Shown here one piece after another: positions 16,122 through 24,717 of a stretch of 26,513 nt of DNA. Position numbers and translations under genes: made by a program. This DNA comes from Nitrospirota bacterium (GTDB lineage Bacteria > Nitrospirota > JAOUDF01). The notes beneath the pieces were generated by a model. It was not told where the DNA came from. It saw only the letters and a list, made by a program, of their open reading frames with translations, and made no database searches. The stretch covers positions 1 through 26,513 of the forward strand of contig JAOUDF010000011.1 of NCBI GenBank assembly GCA_029859385.1. Direction: 5' to 3'. Every line of letters begins with the position of its first letter. The stretch's first letter is position 1.

Positions 16122-16508
16122 ATGAGCAATGCTCAGATACTGATCGCCGATGATGAAGACCAGATACTGGAGCTTTTGGAAGAGGAGTTTTCGAGCGAAG
16201 GCTATTCGGTCTCAACTGCAAAGAACGGCTATGAGACCGTCCTTAAGGCCCTGGATAAGCCCTATGACCTCCTGATCATCGACATGGTCATGCCCAAGCT
16301 CAACGGCCTTGAGGTTATCACCCTTCTCAAGAAGATATACCCCCAGCGACCGATTATCGCCTTTACCGGACATGTCGGTGAAGGGTACATGAGCGAAACC
16401 ATGAGTCGGGGGGCCGTAGATTGCGTGAAAAAACCATTCAGAATGGCTTATCTCAAGGAAGTAGCAAAAAATGCACTTGTTAAGGCAGGTACGAGCGTAA
16501 ACGTGTAA
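16122..16508 (+). CDS. Single-domain response regulator (receiver), second copy
   Basis: The 128-residue receiver has Asp10-Asp11, phospho-acceptor Asp54 (LIIDMVMP), Thr82 and Lys104 (VKKPFR), all needed for phosphorylation, and no output domain. I chose the ATG at 16122 because GAGGGGG lies about six bases upstream and the product then begins directly at the receiver fold; an upstream in-frame ATG at 16074 would overlap the PilZ gene. The FTGHxxxGxMSET stretch (81-93) matches the first receiver of the insert. The kinase gene starts 25 bases downstream, so this is its most likely partner. Confidence 0.9.
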   Translation: MSNAQILIADDEDQILELLEEEFSSEGYSVSTAKNGYETVLKALDKPYDLLIIDMVMPKLNGLEVITLLKKIYPQRPIIAFTGHVGEGYMSETMSRGAVDCVKKPFRMAYLKEVAKNALVKAGTSVNV

Positions 16509-16532
16509 TTATCGCCCCGGGTCTCCCCTATA

Positions 16533-18071
16533 GTGAAACTAAAAAGAAAAGTTCTTTCTTCCATCCTGCTGATTGCCCTGGTACCCGGCATCATCGGCAT
16601 CACCCTCTCTCTGTGGGTCGCAAAGGGTATCATTTACCAGAATACCGGTGAAGTGCTTCAGTCAGTAGCCCAGTGTTACAGCGAAGATGTCATCGCCCAC
16701 TTTGCTCCCGCCGGCGGATCCATTTCCGAAAACGCGCTTGCTGATTTTTTTGCCATCGACATCGGGATGAACCATACCAAAGGTGAGCATCTCTACCATG
16801 TCGACCTTGTAAGGGAAGACGGTACGGTTCTTTTCGACTGCCTCGGTGACGACAACGACCAGTATACCCGGGACGAAATGACGCAGCTGTCGGAAAACAC
16901 CGGCTGGTTTTCCATGTCAAAGCACAACATCGATTTTGTCAGCGGGTATACAAAGCTCCCTTTTTCATCAAATAACGGCAGCAACATTTTCATTGTAGTG
17001 GGGCTTCATGAGATGAAGCTTACTGAAAAGCTGTCCGGATTTTTCATCAAGGTAGCCCTTCCCTCCATTATTATCATTACCCTGATGATCGCCGGCCTGC
17101 ATCACACTACCAACCGTCAGCTGATAACCCCCCTCAAAGAGCTTTATACGGGTGTCGAAGCCGTGAAGGACGGCAAACTCGATTACCATGTGGAAGTAAA
17201 GACGGGGGACGAAATACAGGTCCTTTCGGAAGAGTTCAACTCTATGGTAGCCAAACTGAATGCATCGCGGGAGCAGCTGCAGGAAGCCCTCATCCGCGAT
17301 AAAAAGCGGGCCTCCATAGGCACTCTTGCGGCAGGAATTGCTCATGAACTCAATAATCCACTCACCGCCGTCATCGGTTTTACCGAAAGCATAGACCGAC
17401 GACTGGAAAAGGAAACCATCGACAGGGAAGAAATACGCCGATTCACAAAGAAAATACAGGACTCCGGCTGGCGCTGTGTCAAAATCATTGAAGCGCTCAA
17501 GTCGTATGCCAGGGAAACTTCAGCTGAGCGCCGCGATGAGGACGTCAATGATATCATTACCTCAAGCACTCTGTTGGTTGCCCATCAATTCCAGAGTTGG
17601 GCCACCATCGATATCGCTCAGGACCTGGCTGAAGACCTTCCTCCGATATTCTGTGAACGTGTACGGCTGCAACAGGTCATCATCAACCTCCTTATCAATG
17701 CCCGGGACGTTATGCCCTCCGGCGGTACCATAACCATCCGCTCCCGACGGGGTGATGAATCGGCGCTGGACGGCAAGGCTCATATAATGATAGGGATTGA
17801 AGACGGTGGTCCGGGCATAGAACCGGATATTCTGCCCCTCATATTCGACCCCTTCTTCACCACCAAGGGGGTGGGCGAAGGGACAGGGCTGGGACTATCC
17901 ATCTGCCAGGGCATTATTGCAAGCCACGGAGGGACCATCTCCGCCTCCAACAAAACGGAAGGGACGGGCGCTGTATTTACGATCAGAATCCCGCTGGAAC
18001 ATAATCAGTTAAAGGTAACCTTCGCAAAGACCGATAAATTCGGAGACGGCATCGGCATGCCCCAAGTGTAA
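16533..18071 (+). CDS. Membrane-bound sensor histidine kinase with HAMP domain
   Basis: The 512-residue protein has a first membrane segment at 10-30, an extracytoplasmic sensor region at about 31-168 (Cache-like in size, not identifiable by eye), a second segment at about 170-191, a HAMP linker at about 192-245, and a phospho-acceptor helix with His271 (GIAHELNNPLTAVIGF). The ATPase part follows: N-box Asn385/Asn389, D-box EDGGPG (423-428) and GTGLGLSI (450-457). It should autophosphorylate His271 in response to an external cue. No receiver or output domain is fused, so it needs a separate receiver, two of which are encoded just upstream. Start is GTG without a clear ribosome-binding site, but the product then begins with MKLKRK before the membrane helix, as expected. 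Confidence 0.9.
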   Translation: MKLKRKVLSSILLIALVPGIIGITLSLWVAKGIIYQNTGEVLQSVAQCYSEDVIAHFAPAGGSISENALADFFAIDIGMNHTKGEHLYHVDLVREDGTVLFDCLGDDNDQYTRDEMTQLSENTGWFSMSKHNIDFVSGYTKLPFSSNNGSNIFIVVGLHEMKLTEKLSGFFIKVALPSIIIITLMIAGLHHTTNRQLITPLKELYTGVEAVKDGKLDYHVEVKTGDEIQVLSEEFNSMVAKLNASREQLQEALIRDKKRASIGTLAAGIAHELNNPLTAVIGFTESIDRRLEKETIDREEIRRFTKKIQDSGWRCVKIIEALKSYARETSAERRDEDVNDIITSSTLLVAHQFQSWATIDIAQDLAEDLPPIFCERVRLQQVIINLLINARDVMPSGGTITIRSRRGDESALDGKAHIMIGIEDGGPGIEPDILPLIFDPFFTTKGVGEGTGLGLSICQGIIASHGGTISASNKTEGTGAVFTIRIPLEHNQLKVTFAKTDKFGDGIGMPQV

Positions 18072-18159
18072 TCAGGTGTATCACCCAAAGAGCGTCGGAG
18101 AAAAAATGGTTCGTCCATGATTTCCCTGTCAGCCTTTGGTTTTTGTTCTGTTTTCATCT

Positions 18160-18186
18160 TAATATCTGTACTTCATCTGCCGATGA
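18160..18186 (+). promoter_or_regulatory. Sigma-28 (FliA) type promoter before cheA
   Basis: TAAT (18160-18163), then 15 bases, then GCCGATGA (18179-18186). The consensus is TAAA-N15-GCCGATAA, so there is one mismatch in each element and the spacing is exact. Transcription would begin near 18193, about 35 bases before cheA. The rest of the 18072-18226 gap contains nothing else recognisable. Confidence 0.6.
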
Positions 18187-18226
18187 CTACAACATTCCTG
18201 TCCACTTGTACAAGAAGGGGTGCACT

Positions 18227-20383
18227 ATGAGTATTCAGTTCGACGACATGTCCCCGGAGGACATAAAACTCTTCATCGCTGAGGCCGATGAGCAGCTCGA
18301 GCTGCTGGAATCAAACATCCTGAGAATGGAGCAGGGCGACAGCAGTACCGACCTTATGCAGGAGATGTTCAGGGCAGCCCATACCCTTAAAGGATCGTCG
18401 GCGACCCTCGGCCACAAGCGGATGACCGAGCTTGCCCATGCCATGGAAAATGTCATGGACAAGGTCCGGAAAAACGAGCTCGCCGTCTCTCTGGCCGTGA
18501 CGGAGGCGCTCTTTGTCGCCCTGGACGGCCTGAGACTTCTGAAAGACGAGGTTATCGACGGGCAGGAACGGGAGGTTGACCTTCCCAGGCTTGTCGGGCA
18601 GCTTAATGCCGTAATGTCGGGTGGAGCCACGCCTGCCGCCAAAGCCCCCGCGGAAAACAAGAAGGCCGCACCCACCGTGTCCGACGAAGTCAAGGCAAAA
18701 TTACACGATGCCGCCCAGGCCTGCGGCGGCACCCCAGTTGTGGTCGCCGTTGTCCTGAGCGAAAGCTGCTTCATGGGCTCCATAAGAATGTTTCAGGTAC
18801 TTGAGGCGCTAAGAGAGTTGGGGAAAGTTGCCGCTTCAAACCCCTCCCAGGAAGACATGGAGTCCGATAAAGACCTGGGACACGCCCTTTCCGTATTCAT
18901 GGCGACAAATGAGCCCGCCGACAAGATTAAAGAGGCGGTCATGGCTATTGCGGAGATCGACAAGGCAGATGTCTCATCCGTCGAGCCTTCTTCGGAACAA
19001 TCGGCAAAACCTGCTGCCGCGGAACAAACCGCCCCGGCCCCGGTCACGGAAGACCGGCGTCAGGTCGACCTGGGCCCCGCTGCCCGCGGAAAGTCCGCCG
19101 ACGAACTCAAGAAGATCGCCCAGAAAACCGCGGCACAGACTGTTCGCGTTGATGTCGAGCGGCTCGACAACCTCATGAACCTCGTGGGAGAACTGGTCAT
19201 CAGCAGGACTCGCCTGGCCCAGCTCGGTTCACTCCTTGGCATCGAGGTGGAATCCAGCGAACTGGTGGATGATCTTACCTTTACCTCCTCCCAGATAGGC
19301 CGCATCACGCAGGACCTTCAGGCCGAGATCCTCAAGGCCCGGATGATGCCTGTCGACACGGTCTTTTCCAAGTTCCCCCGCATGATCCGCGACCTGGCCC
19401 AGAAGGCAGGCAAGGAGGTAAACTTCATCGTCGAAGGCAAGGAAACCGAACTGGACCGTTCCGTCATCGAAGTGATAGGCGATCCCCTCATCCACATACT
19501 GCGGAATGCCGCCGACCACGGCCTTGAACCCCCCGACGAGCGGGAAACCATCGGAAAGCCCCGCGTCGGCACGATACGCCTCTCGGCGTGTCACGAGGAA
19601 AACCATATCGTCATCCGGGTGCAGGACGACGGCAAGGGTATTGACGGTAAGAAGCTTGTCGCCAGCGCCGTAAGAAAAGGGCACATTACCCAGGAGGCGG
19701 GCGACAGAATGGACGAGCACGAAGCCCTGAACCTCATCTTCATTTCGGGCCTCTCTACGGCAAAGGTGGTAAGCGATATCTCCGGCCGCGGCGTCGGCAT
19801 GGATATCGTAAAAACCAATATCGAGAAATTGAATGGTACCCTTTCAATAGACACCGTGGTGGGAAAGGGGTCCTGCTTCACCGTCAAACTTCCCCTCACC
19901 CTGGCCATCATCCAGGCCATGCTGGTTGAGGTTACAGGCCGTATTTTCGCCATCCCCTTAAGCAGCGTTAACGAGACCATCAAGGTGGAAAAGGATACGG
20001 TCAAGACGATAAACAACCGCGAGGTGATCGTCCTAAGAGGCTCCACCCTGCCCCTTATATGGCTCAAACGGAGCTTCCTCTTGACTGAGGAGAAGCAGGA
20101 ACTGATTATAGGCGGCAGCCATATGTCGTCATCCCGAGCAAAGTCGGACGACAGCTTTTATGTCGTGGTAGTAGGGGCCAGCGGAAAGCGGGTAGGGTTT
20201 GTCGTCGACAACCTGGTAGGAAAACAGGAAGTGGTTATCAAGAACATGGGTCGTTTTGTCGGGGATATTCGCGGGTTCTCGGGCGCGACCATTCTCGGAA
20301 ACGGAAAAGTTGCCCTCATCCTCGACGTCCCGTCCATCATAAGTGATGAGATCCGGGAGCGTATGACAGGAGCGATGGCCTGA
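18227..20383 (+). CDS. cheA: Chemotaxis histidine kinase CheA
   Basis: The 718-residue kinase shows the domains in order: P1/Hpt with phospho-acceptor His52 (AAHTLKGSSATLGH); a P2-like region at about 145-260 (ending in Ala/Pro-rich linkers); P3 dimerisation from RVDVERLDNLMNLVGELVIS; P4 ATPase with Asn427 (RNAADHG), Asp467-Asp468-Gly (QDDGKG) and GRGVGMDI (520-527); and a C-terminal CheW-like P5. It phosphorylates CheY and CheB in response to receptors. The start at 18227 has AAGGGG about eight bases upstream and begins exactly before the Hpt fold; the open frame extends 28 codons further up but overlaps the promoter. It leads the cheA-cheC-cheD-cheY-cheB-cheR block. Confidence 0.97.
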   Translation: MSIQFDDMSPEDIKLFIAEADEQLELLESNILRMEQGDSSTDLMQEMFRAAHTLKGSSATLGHKRMTELAHAMENVMDKVRKNELAVSLAVTEALFVALDGLRLLKDEVIDGQEREVDLPRLVGQLNAVMSGGATPAAKAPAENKKAAPTVSDEVKAKLHDAAQACGGTPVVVAVVLSESCFMGSIRMFQVLEALRELGKVAASNPSQEDMESDKDLGHALSVFMATNEPADKIKEAVMAIAEIDKADVSSVEPSSEQSAKPAAAEQTAPAPVTEDRRQVDLGPAARGKSADELKKIAQKTAAQTVRVDVERLDNLMNLVGELVISRTRLAQLGSLLGIEVESSELVDDLTFTSSQIGRITQDLQAEILKARMMPVDTVFSKFPRMIRDLAQKAGKEVNFIVEGKETELDRSVIEVIGDPLIHILRNAADHGLEPPDERETIGKPRVGTIRLSACHEENHIVIRVQDDGKGIDGKKLVASAVRKGHITQEAGDRMDEHEALNLIFISGLSTAKVVSDISGRGVGMDIVKTNIEKLNGTLSIDTVVGKGSCFTVKLPLTLAIIQAMLVEVTGRIFAIPLSSVNETIKVEKDTVKTINNREVIVLRGSTLPLIWLKRSFLLTEEKQELIIGGSHMSSSRAKSDDSFYVVVVGASGKRVGFVVDNLVGKQEVVIKNMGRFVGDIRGFSGATILGNGKVALILDVPSIISDEIRERMTGAMA

Positions 20384-20400
20384 CAACGGTGGAGGAATAA

Positions 20401-21021
20401 ATGTCCGAGCAACGATTGCTTACGGAGAAACAGCTGGAGAGCTTCAAGGTAATAGCCAATCTTGGCCTGCAGAATGCCACCAAGGCCCTGGCCGACATGG
20501 TAAACCTGAAGATCGTCTCGGAGAATCCCGTAACCAATATCATTCCATTCGGCCAGATACCAAGCTTAGTGGGAGGCGAAGAAGAGGACGCCGTCGGCGT
20601 GTATCTTCAGATATCTGGCGACATCAGCGGACATATCATGCTCCTGTGGGATTACGCGGCGGCGTTGAACCTTGTTGATCTTCTCATGGAAAACCCTTCA
20701 GGCACCACGACCTCCATGGATGACATGGCGCAGTCGGCCCTGAAAGAAGTGGGAAATATGGTCGGCTCATTTTTCCTCAACGCCATGGCTGATTTTACCG
20801 GACTGAAATGCACCCCTTCACCGCCGGCACTGGTCATCGACATGATGGGGTCGATTCTCAATACGCTCTCGGCCCAGGTTGCCATGGAAGGCAATCAGTC
20901 CCTTGTGATCGACACCACTTTTACCGAGGGCAGCCATTCCGTACTGGGCAACTTCATGCTGATACCGAGTTCTTCATCTACATCAACGATACTGGCAAGG
21001 CTGGAGAGCGGCGCATTATGA
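20401..21021 (+). CDS. cheC: CheY-P phosphatase CheC
   Basis: The 206-residue protein has the two-fold CheC architecture. The second phosphatase site is intact: Glu116-x2-Asn119 with Pro141 22 residues later (ALKEVGNMVGSFFLNAM). The first site keeps Asn20 and Pro43 but has Val17 where the catalytic Glu is expected, so probably only one site works. CheC dephosphorylates CheY-P and, in Bacillus, binds CheD to tune adaptation. GGAGG precedes the ATG, and its stop overlaps the cheD start as ATGA, which fits a CheC-CheD complex. FliY is excluded because there is no SpoA-like C-terminal domain. Confidence 0.88.
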   Translation: MSEQRLLTEKQLESFKVIANLGLQNATKALADMVNLKIVSENPVTNIIPFGQIPSLVGGEEEDAVGVYLQISGDISGHIMLLWDYAAALNLVDLLMENPSGTTTSMDDMAQSALKEVGNMVGSFFLNAMADFTGLKCTPSPPALVIDMMGSILNTLSAQVAMEGNQSLVIDTTFTEGSHSVLGNFMLIPSSSSTSTILARLESGAL

Positions 21022-21506
21022 GTCAAATGAAGTCCGTAGGGCTTGGAGAGTGGTTTGTAACAGCCGACCCCGTCATGACGATTGCCGCCATCGGACTTGG
21101 GTCATGCGTTGGTGTTGCGGCTTACGACCCTGTCGCGAAGCTGGCGGGAATGATCCATATCGTCCTTCCCGACAGTGGTGGGAATGCCGACGGTGATTCG
21201 AAAACCAAGTTCGCCGACCAGGGGCTTCCCGTGCTCTTTGACAGCATGTACAAGCAGGGGGCGAAAAAAGAACGGCTTGTCGTAAAGATATGCGGTGGCG
21301 CCCAGATGCTTTCCCACGTGGGCGTCAGCATGAGTTTCAATATCGGAGAGCGTAACGTGGAAGCGGTAAAGAAAATTTTAAAGGAAATGGGGCTTGTCAT
21401 AAGGGGTGAGCAGGTAGGCGGTGTTGCCGGAAGAACTCTCAAGCTCTATGTAAACACCGGTCGAATCACGGTAAGGACCGTGGGAAGTGAAGAAAAAGAT
21501 TTATAA
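21018..21506 (+). CDS. cheD: Chemoreceptor glutamine deamidase CheD
   Basis: The 162-residue enzyme has the catalytic Cys30 in GLGSCVGV and His47 in AGMIHIVLPDS, plus the KICGGAQM and ERNVEAV segments typical of CheD. It deamidates specific receptor glutamines to glutamates in the array and may be held in check by CheC. The start is the ATG at 21018 that overlaps the cheC stop; a longer in-frame extension into cheC from 20808 is an artefact of open reading. The C-terminal GEQVGGVAGRTLKLYVNTGR closes the family fold. Complete and normal in length. Confidence 0.95.
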   Translation: MSQMKSVGLGEWFVTADPVMTIAAIGLGSCVGVAAYDPVAKLAGMIHIVLPDSGGNADGDSKTKFADQGLPVLFDSMYKQGAKKERLVVKICGGAQMLSHVGVSMSFNIGERNVEAVKKILKEMGLVIRGEQVGGVAGRTLKLYVNTGRITVRTVGSEEKDL

Positions 21507-21543
21507 GCGATTACGCTAAAAAACAGGAAGGGAGGGATTAACG

Positions 21544-21897
21544 ATGCCGAAAATTCTCGTAACTGATGACGCTGCCTTTGTACGCAGCAAGATCCGAAAA
21601 TTCCTTGAAAGCGAGGGGTTTGAGGTGCTGGAGGCTGAAAACGGTCAGCAGGCCGTCGATCAGTACAAGGCGGCCAGTCCTGATCTGGTACTCATGGATA
21701 TTACCATGCCCGTAATGGATGGTATTGCCGCTGTGTCGGCCATTCGGGGTCTTGACCCGAACGCCAAGATAGTCATGTGCAGCGCCATGGGACAGCAGGC
21801 CATGGTAATCAACGCTATCAAGGCGGGGGCCAAGGATTTTGTCCTGAAACCCTTTGAGCCCGATAGGGTTCTGGCTGCCGTAAAGAAGCTGCTCTAA
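21544..21897 (+). CDS. cheY: Chemotaxis response regulator CheY
   Basis: The 117-residue receiver has Asp8-Asp9, phospho-acceptor Asp52 (LVLMDITMP), Ser80 in the Thr/Ser switch position (VMCSAMG) and Lys102 (VLKPFEP). The MPKILVTDDAAFVRSKIRKF beginning and the CSAMGQQ segment resemble the CheY type of Firmicutes and Thermotoga, which interacts with CheC/CheX phosphatases, both present here. CheY-P would bind the FliM/FliN switch and change rotation. GGGAGG lies about eight bases before the ATG. It sits between cheD and cheB. It is distinct from the two receivers upstream of the membrane kinase, which have different switch segments. Confidence 0.93.
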   Translation: MPKILVTDDAAFVRSKIRKFLESEGFEVLEAENGQQAVDQYKAASPDLVLMDITMPVMDGIAAVSAIRGLDPNAKIVMCSAMGQQAMVINAIKAGAKDFVLKPFEPDRVLAAVKKLL

Positions 21898-21930
21898 TAG
21901 TGCGGTAGGAAGCAAACTGCAATAACTGCT

Positions 21931-21944
21931 AACCGCTCGCGGTT
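21931..21944 (+). repeat. Short hairpin in the cheY-cheB gap
   Basis: AACCGC and GCGGTT (21931-21936 and 21939-21944) form a perfect 6-bp stem with a 2-base loop. CAAAC (21913-21917) could pair with GTTTG (21942-21946) as an alternative stem. There is no T-run, so it may be an mRNA processing or stability element rather than a terminator. Confidence 0.3.
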
Positions 21945-21959
21945 TGTCAGAGAGGTATC

Positions 21960-23048
21960 ATGCCTGATCGAACGATAAAGATCCTTGTGACGGACGATTC
22001 GTTCTTCATGAGGAATATCATCACCAAGATGCTGGGGGAAGTCCCGGAATTCACCGTCATCGGTACGGCCACCGACGGAGTCGACCTGCTGCAGAAGCTG
22101 GAAACCCTCGATCCGGATGTGATTACGCTGGATATCGAAATGCCGAAGATGGACGGACTTACCGCCCTTGAGCGTCTTATGACCAAAAAACCGACGCCGG
22201 TGATTATCCTCAGCAGCCTGGCTGCAGAAGGGGCGGAGGCGACCATCAGAGCGCTGCAGCTGGGCGCTATGGACTTCGTCCTGAAACCGTCGGGCTCCAT
22301 TTCCCTGGATCTGGCCAAGGTAAAGGAAGATTTGTTCCAGAAGATCCGGGCGGCGGCAAAGGCCTCCGTGACATCACTGAAGAAATATACGTCACCCATG
22401 GCGAAAGCCCCCGAAAAAGGTCCCGTACAGCCATCCCTTCCCGCGGGAGGGAAGCCATTAGCGGACTCCAACAAGGTTGTCCTCATCGGCTCTTCGACGG
22501 GAGGTCCCCAGGCGCTGATGCAGGTGATTCCGAAGATATCGGCATCTCTTTCCGCTGCATTTCTTCTGGTGCAGCATATGCCGAGCGGATTTACGCAATC
22601 CTTCGCCGAGCGCCTCAATGCCAGTACAGCCCTGGAGGTGAGAGAGGCCCAGCACGGCGATGAGATACGAGAAGGCGTCATGCTGCTGGCGCCGGGAGAC
22701 CAGCATATGGTCGTCGCGGAAGAAAAAGGTCGAAAAGTCGTACATATAAACCAGGAGCCCCGTGTCTGGGGAGTGCGGCCGTCGGTCGATGTTACCATTA
22801 ATTCGGCTGTCCATTTTTTCAAGGAGCGGATGGTCGGCGTCATCCTTACCGGCATGGGGTACGATGGAGCCAAAGGGATAAGCCTGATACACAAAAATGG
22901 CGGCAAAACGATAGCTCAGAACGAAGAAACCTGTGTGGTCTATGGAATGCCCAAGGCGGCGGTTGAAACAGGTTGTGTCGACAAAGTACTCCCCCTTTCC
23001 GACATCGGGGATGCAATCAACTTATTGGCAAGGAGCAAGACATCGTGA
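21960..23048 (+). CDS. cheB: Chemoreceptor methylesterase/deamidase CheB
   Basis: The 362-residue protein has an N-terminal receiver (Asp12-Asp13, phospho-acceptor Asp58 in TLDIEMP, Lys109) and a C-terminal methylesterase with Ser179 (GSSTGGPQ), His206 (VQHMPSGF) and Asp302 (TGMGYDGAKG). A Pro/Lys-rich linker spans about 140-168. Phosphorylated CheB removes methyl groups added by CheR, giving adaptation. GAGAGG precedes the ATG. Its stop overlaps the cheR start as TGATG, tying esterase and methyltransferase production together. No active-site residue is missing. Confidence 0.97.
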   Translation: MPDRTIKILVTDDSFFMRNIITKMLGEVPEFTVIGTATDGVDLLQKLETLDPDVITLDIEMPKMDGLTALERLMTKKPTPVIILSSLAAEGAEATIRALQLGAMDFVLKPSGSISLDLAKVKEDLFQKIRAAAKASVTSLKKYTSPMAKAPEKGPVQPSLPAGGKPLADSNKVVLIGSSTGGPQALMQVIPKISASLSAAFLLVQHMPSGFTQSFAERLNASTALEVREAQHGDEIREGVMLLAPGDQHMVVAEEKGRKVVHINQEPRVWGVRPSVDVTINSAVHFFKERMVGVILTGMGYDGAKGISLIHKNGGKTIAQNEETCVVYGMPKAAVETGCVDKVLPLSDIGDAINLLARSKTS

Positions 23049-23857
23049 TGTCCAATCAGCCATCGTCACCGTCCCAAACGCAGGACCAGGATTACGAGCT
23101 GTTCAAAAAGAAGCTGGTACGCCTTGTCAATATCGACCTGGACTACTACAAGGAGGCGCAGATGAAGCGCAGGATCACCTCCTTCAGGGACCAGGCAGGT
23201 ATTAACAGCTTTATCCTGTTTGTTAACCAGCTGGAAAAAGATCCTGTTCTCAAGAAGAAGTTTGTCGACTATCTGACTATTAACGTGTCCGAGCTCTTCC
23301 GGGACCATGCGCTCTTTGCCAAGCTGGAGAAAGAGTTCATCCCCCAGTTGCTCAAGCGCTCTCCAAGGCTCAACATATGGAGCGCCGGCTGTTCCATCGG
23401 GGCGGAGGCTTATACTCTCGCCATTATCCTCGACAAGCTCGTACCAAACTCCAAGCATCGGATATTCGGCACCGACCTCGATGAAGAGATCATCAAGAGG
23501 GCGGCCACCGGGGTATATTCCAAAGAAGAGGTGCGGCAGGTGGAACAGCCGATTCTGGATAAATACTTCTCGCTGAAGGACAATAAATACCACCTTCACG
23601 ACTCCATCAAGTCAAGAGTGACGTTCAAGAAGCACAATCTGTTGAACGACCCCTACGAAACCGATATCGACCTGATCTGTTGTCGGAATGTGGTAATCTA
23701 CTTCACCGAAGAGGCCAAGCAGAAACTCTACAGGAGGTTTTTTGACGCCCTGAAGCCGGGCGGCATCCTCTTTGTGGGCGGTACGGAGACGATCCTGAGT
23801 CATCAGGCCATAGGATTCAAACTGTCCCAAACCTTTTTCTATGAGAAGCCCTTATGA
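23048..23857 (+). CDS. cheR: Chemoreceptor methyltransferase CheR
   Basis: The 269-residue enzyme has the N-terminal helical domain (DYYKEAQMKRRITSF), the TINVSELFRD segment (77-86), SAM motif GCSIGAE (114-120), FGTDLDEEII (140-149) and CRNVVIYF (212-219), all diagnostic. It methylates receptor glutamates with S-adenosylmethionine. The ATG at 23048 overlaps the cheB stop; an in-frame GTG at 23045 has better spacing to the AAGGAG and is an equal candidate, changing one residue. The stop overlaps the next gene (ATGA). There is no C-terminal TPR extension, so this is the short, classic form. Confidence 0.95.
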   Translation: MSNQPSSPSQTQDQDYELFKKKLVRLVNIDLDYYKEAQMKRRITSFRDQAGINSFILFVNQLEKDPVLKKKFVDYLTINVSELFRDHALFAKLEKEFIPQLLKRSPRLNIWSAGCSIGAEAYTLAIILDKLVPNSKHRIFGTDLDEEIIKRAATGVYSKEEVRQVEQPILDKYFSLKDNKYHLHDSIKSRVTFKKHNLLNDPYETDIDLICCRNVVIYFTEEAKQKLYRRFFDALKPGGILFVGGTETILSHQAIGFKLSQTFFYEKPL

Positions 23858-24702
23858 AACAAGTGACTCTTGAGGCCCTTGTCAAGGATACGCGAGACAT
23901 ACCGGCGCTGCCGATCATTGTCACCAAGATCCTCTCTCTGATCGACAGCGCAGACAGTTCGGTCAGACAGGTAAGTGACCTGGTGATGACCGACCAGTCG
24001 CTGGTTGCCAAGATCCTCAAAATGGCCAACTCCGCGTATTATGGGCGCTCAAAGGAGATTACCACCGTCCAGAACGCCATCAACCTTCTTGGCTTCAAGG
24101 CGCTCAAGGAGATCGTCCTTTCAGCCGGAATGGCCGGCCTATATAACCGGTCTCTCGACGGCTACGGGCTTGAAAAGGGGCTGTTGTGGAAGCACTCTCT
24201 GAGCACCGCCATAGCCGCGGGCATCATCGCCCGCAAGGTCCGCTACCCCGAACCTGAAGAGGCATATATCGGCGGCCTTCTTCACGATGTCGGCAAGCTG
24301 ATCGTCGACCAGCACATGAAGGGAGTGGTCAAGGAGATCCTCAACAAGGCCCAGTCCGACCAGATCGCCTTCATCGTCGCGGAAAAAGAGGTCCTTGGTT
24401 ACGACCACACCGAGGTCGGAGGGTTGGTCGCGGAAAAATGGAACCTGCCCGCCAATCTTATCGAGGTAATCCGCGGGCATCATATCCCCGAACAGTCGAC
24501 CCTCAATCCCCGGCTTACCGCCATCGTACATCTGGCCAACTGTCTCGTCCTCACCCTGGGCATCGGCCTGGGATATGAGGGACTCCAGGTAGAGATACAC
24601 GAATCGGCCGCCGAGATCCTCGAGCTGGAAGAACGTGATCTGGAAGAGTTTCTGGCCATGCTGGTAGAACTGATAAGCAACGAAAACATCTTCAAACTGT
24701 AA
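23854..24702 (+). CDS. HDOD-domain signalling protein in the che operon
   Basis: The 282-residue protein has an HDOD domain: IPALPIIVTKILSLI (16-30), VMTDQSLVAKILKMANSAYYG (44-64), AINLLGFKALKEIVLSAGM (75-93). HD-type residues are largely retained: His114, His144-Asp145 (GGLLHDVGK), His185 (GYDHTEVGG) and His209-His210, but the last metal Asp is replaced by Asn229 (VHLANC). HDOD proteins are poorly understood regulators linked to nucleotide second messengers, motility and stress. It overlaps the cheR stop as ATGA and precedes cheX by 15 bases, so it belongs to the chemotaxis transcript. Enzymatic activity is uncertain. Confidence 0.9.
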   Translation: MKQVTLEALVKDTRDIPALPIIVTKILSLIDSADSSVRQVSDLVMTDQSLVAKILKMANSAYYGRSKEITTVQNAINLLGFKALKEIVLSAGMAGLYNRSLDGYGLEKGLLWKHSLSTAIAAGIIARKVRYPEPEEAYIGGLLHDVGKLIVDQHMKGVVKEILNKAQSDQIAFIVAEKEVLGYDHTEVGGLVAEKWNLPANLIEVIRGHHIPEQSTLNPRLTAIVHLANCLVLTLGIGLGYEGLQVEIHESAAEILELEERDLEEFLAMLVELISNENIFKL

Positions 24703-24717
24703 AAAAGGAGAGGCTTC

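Noticed and set aside
21312..21323. CACGTG palindrome inside cheD
   Set aside because: Flanks are CC/GG, not TGTT/AACA, so it does not fit parS; it is explained by coding sequence.
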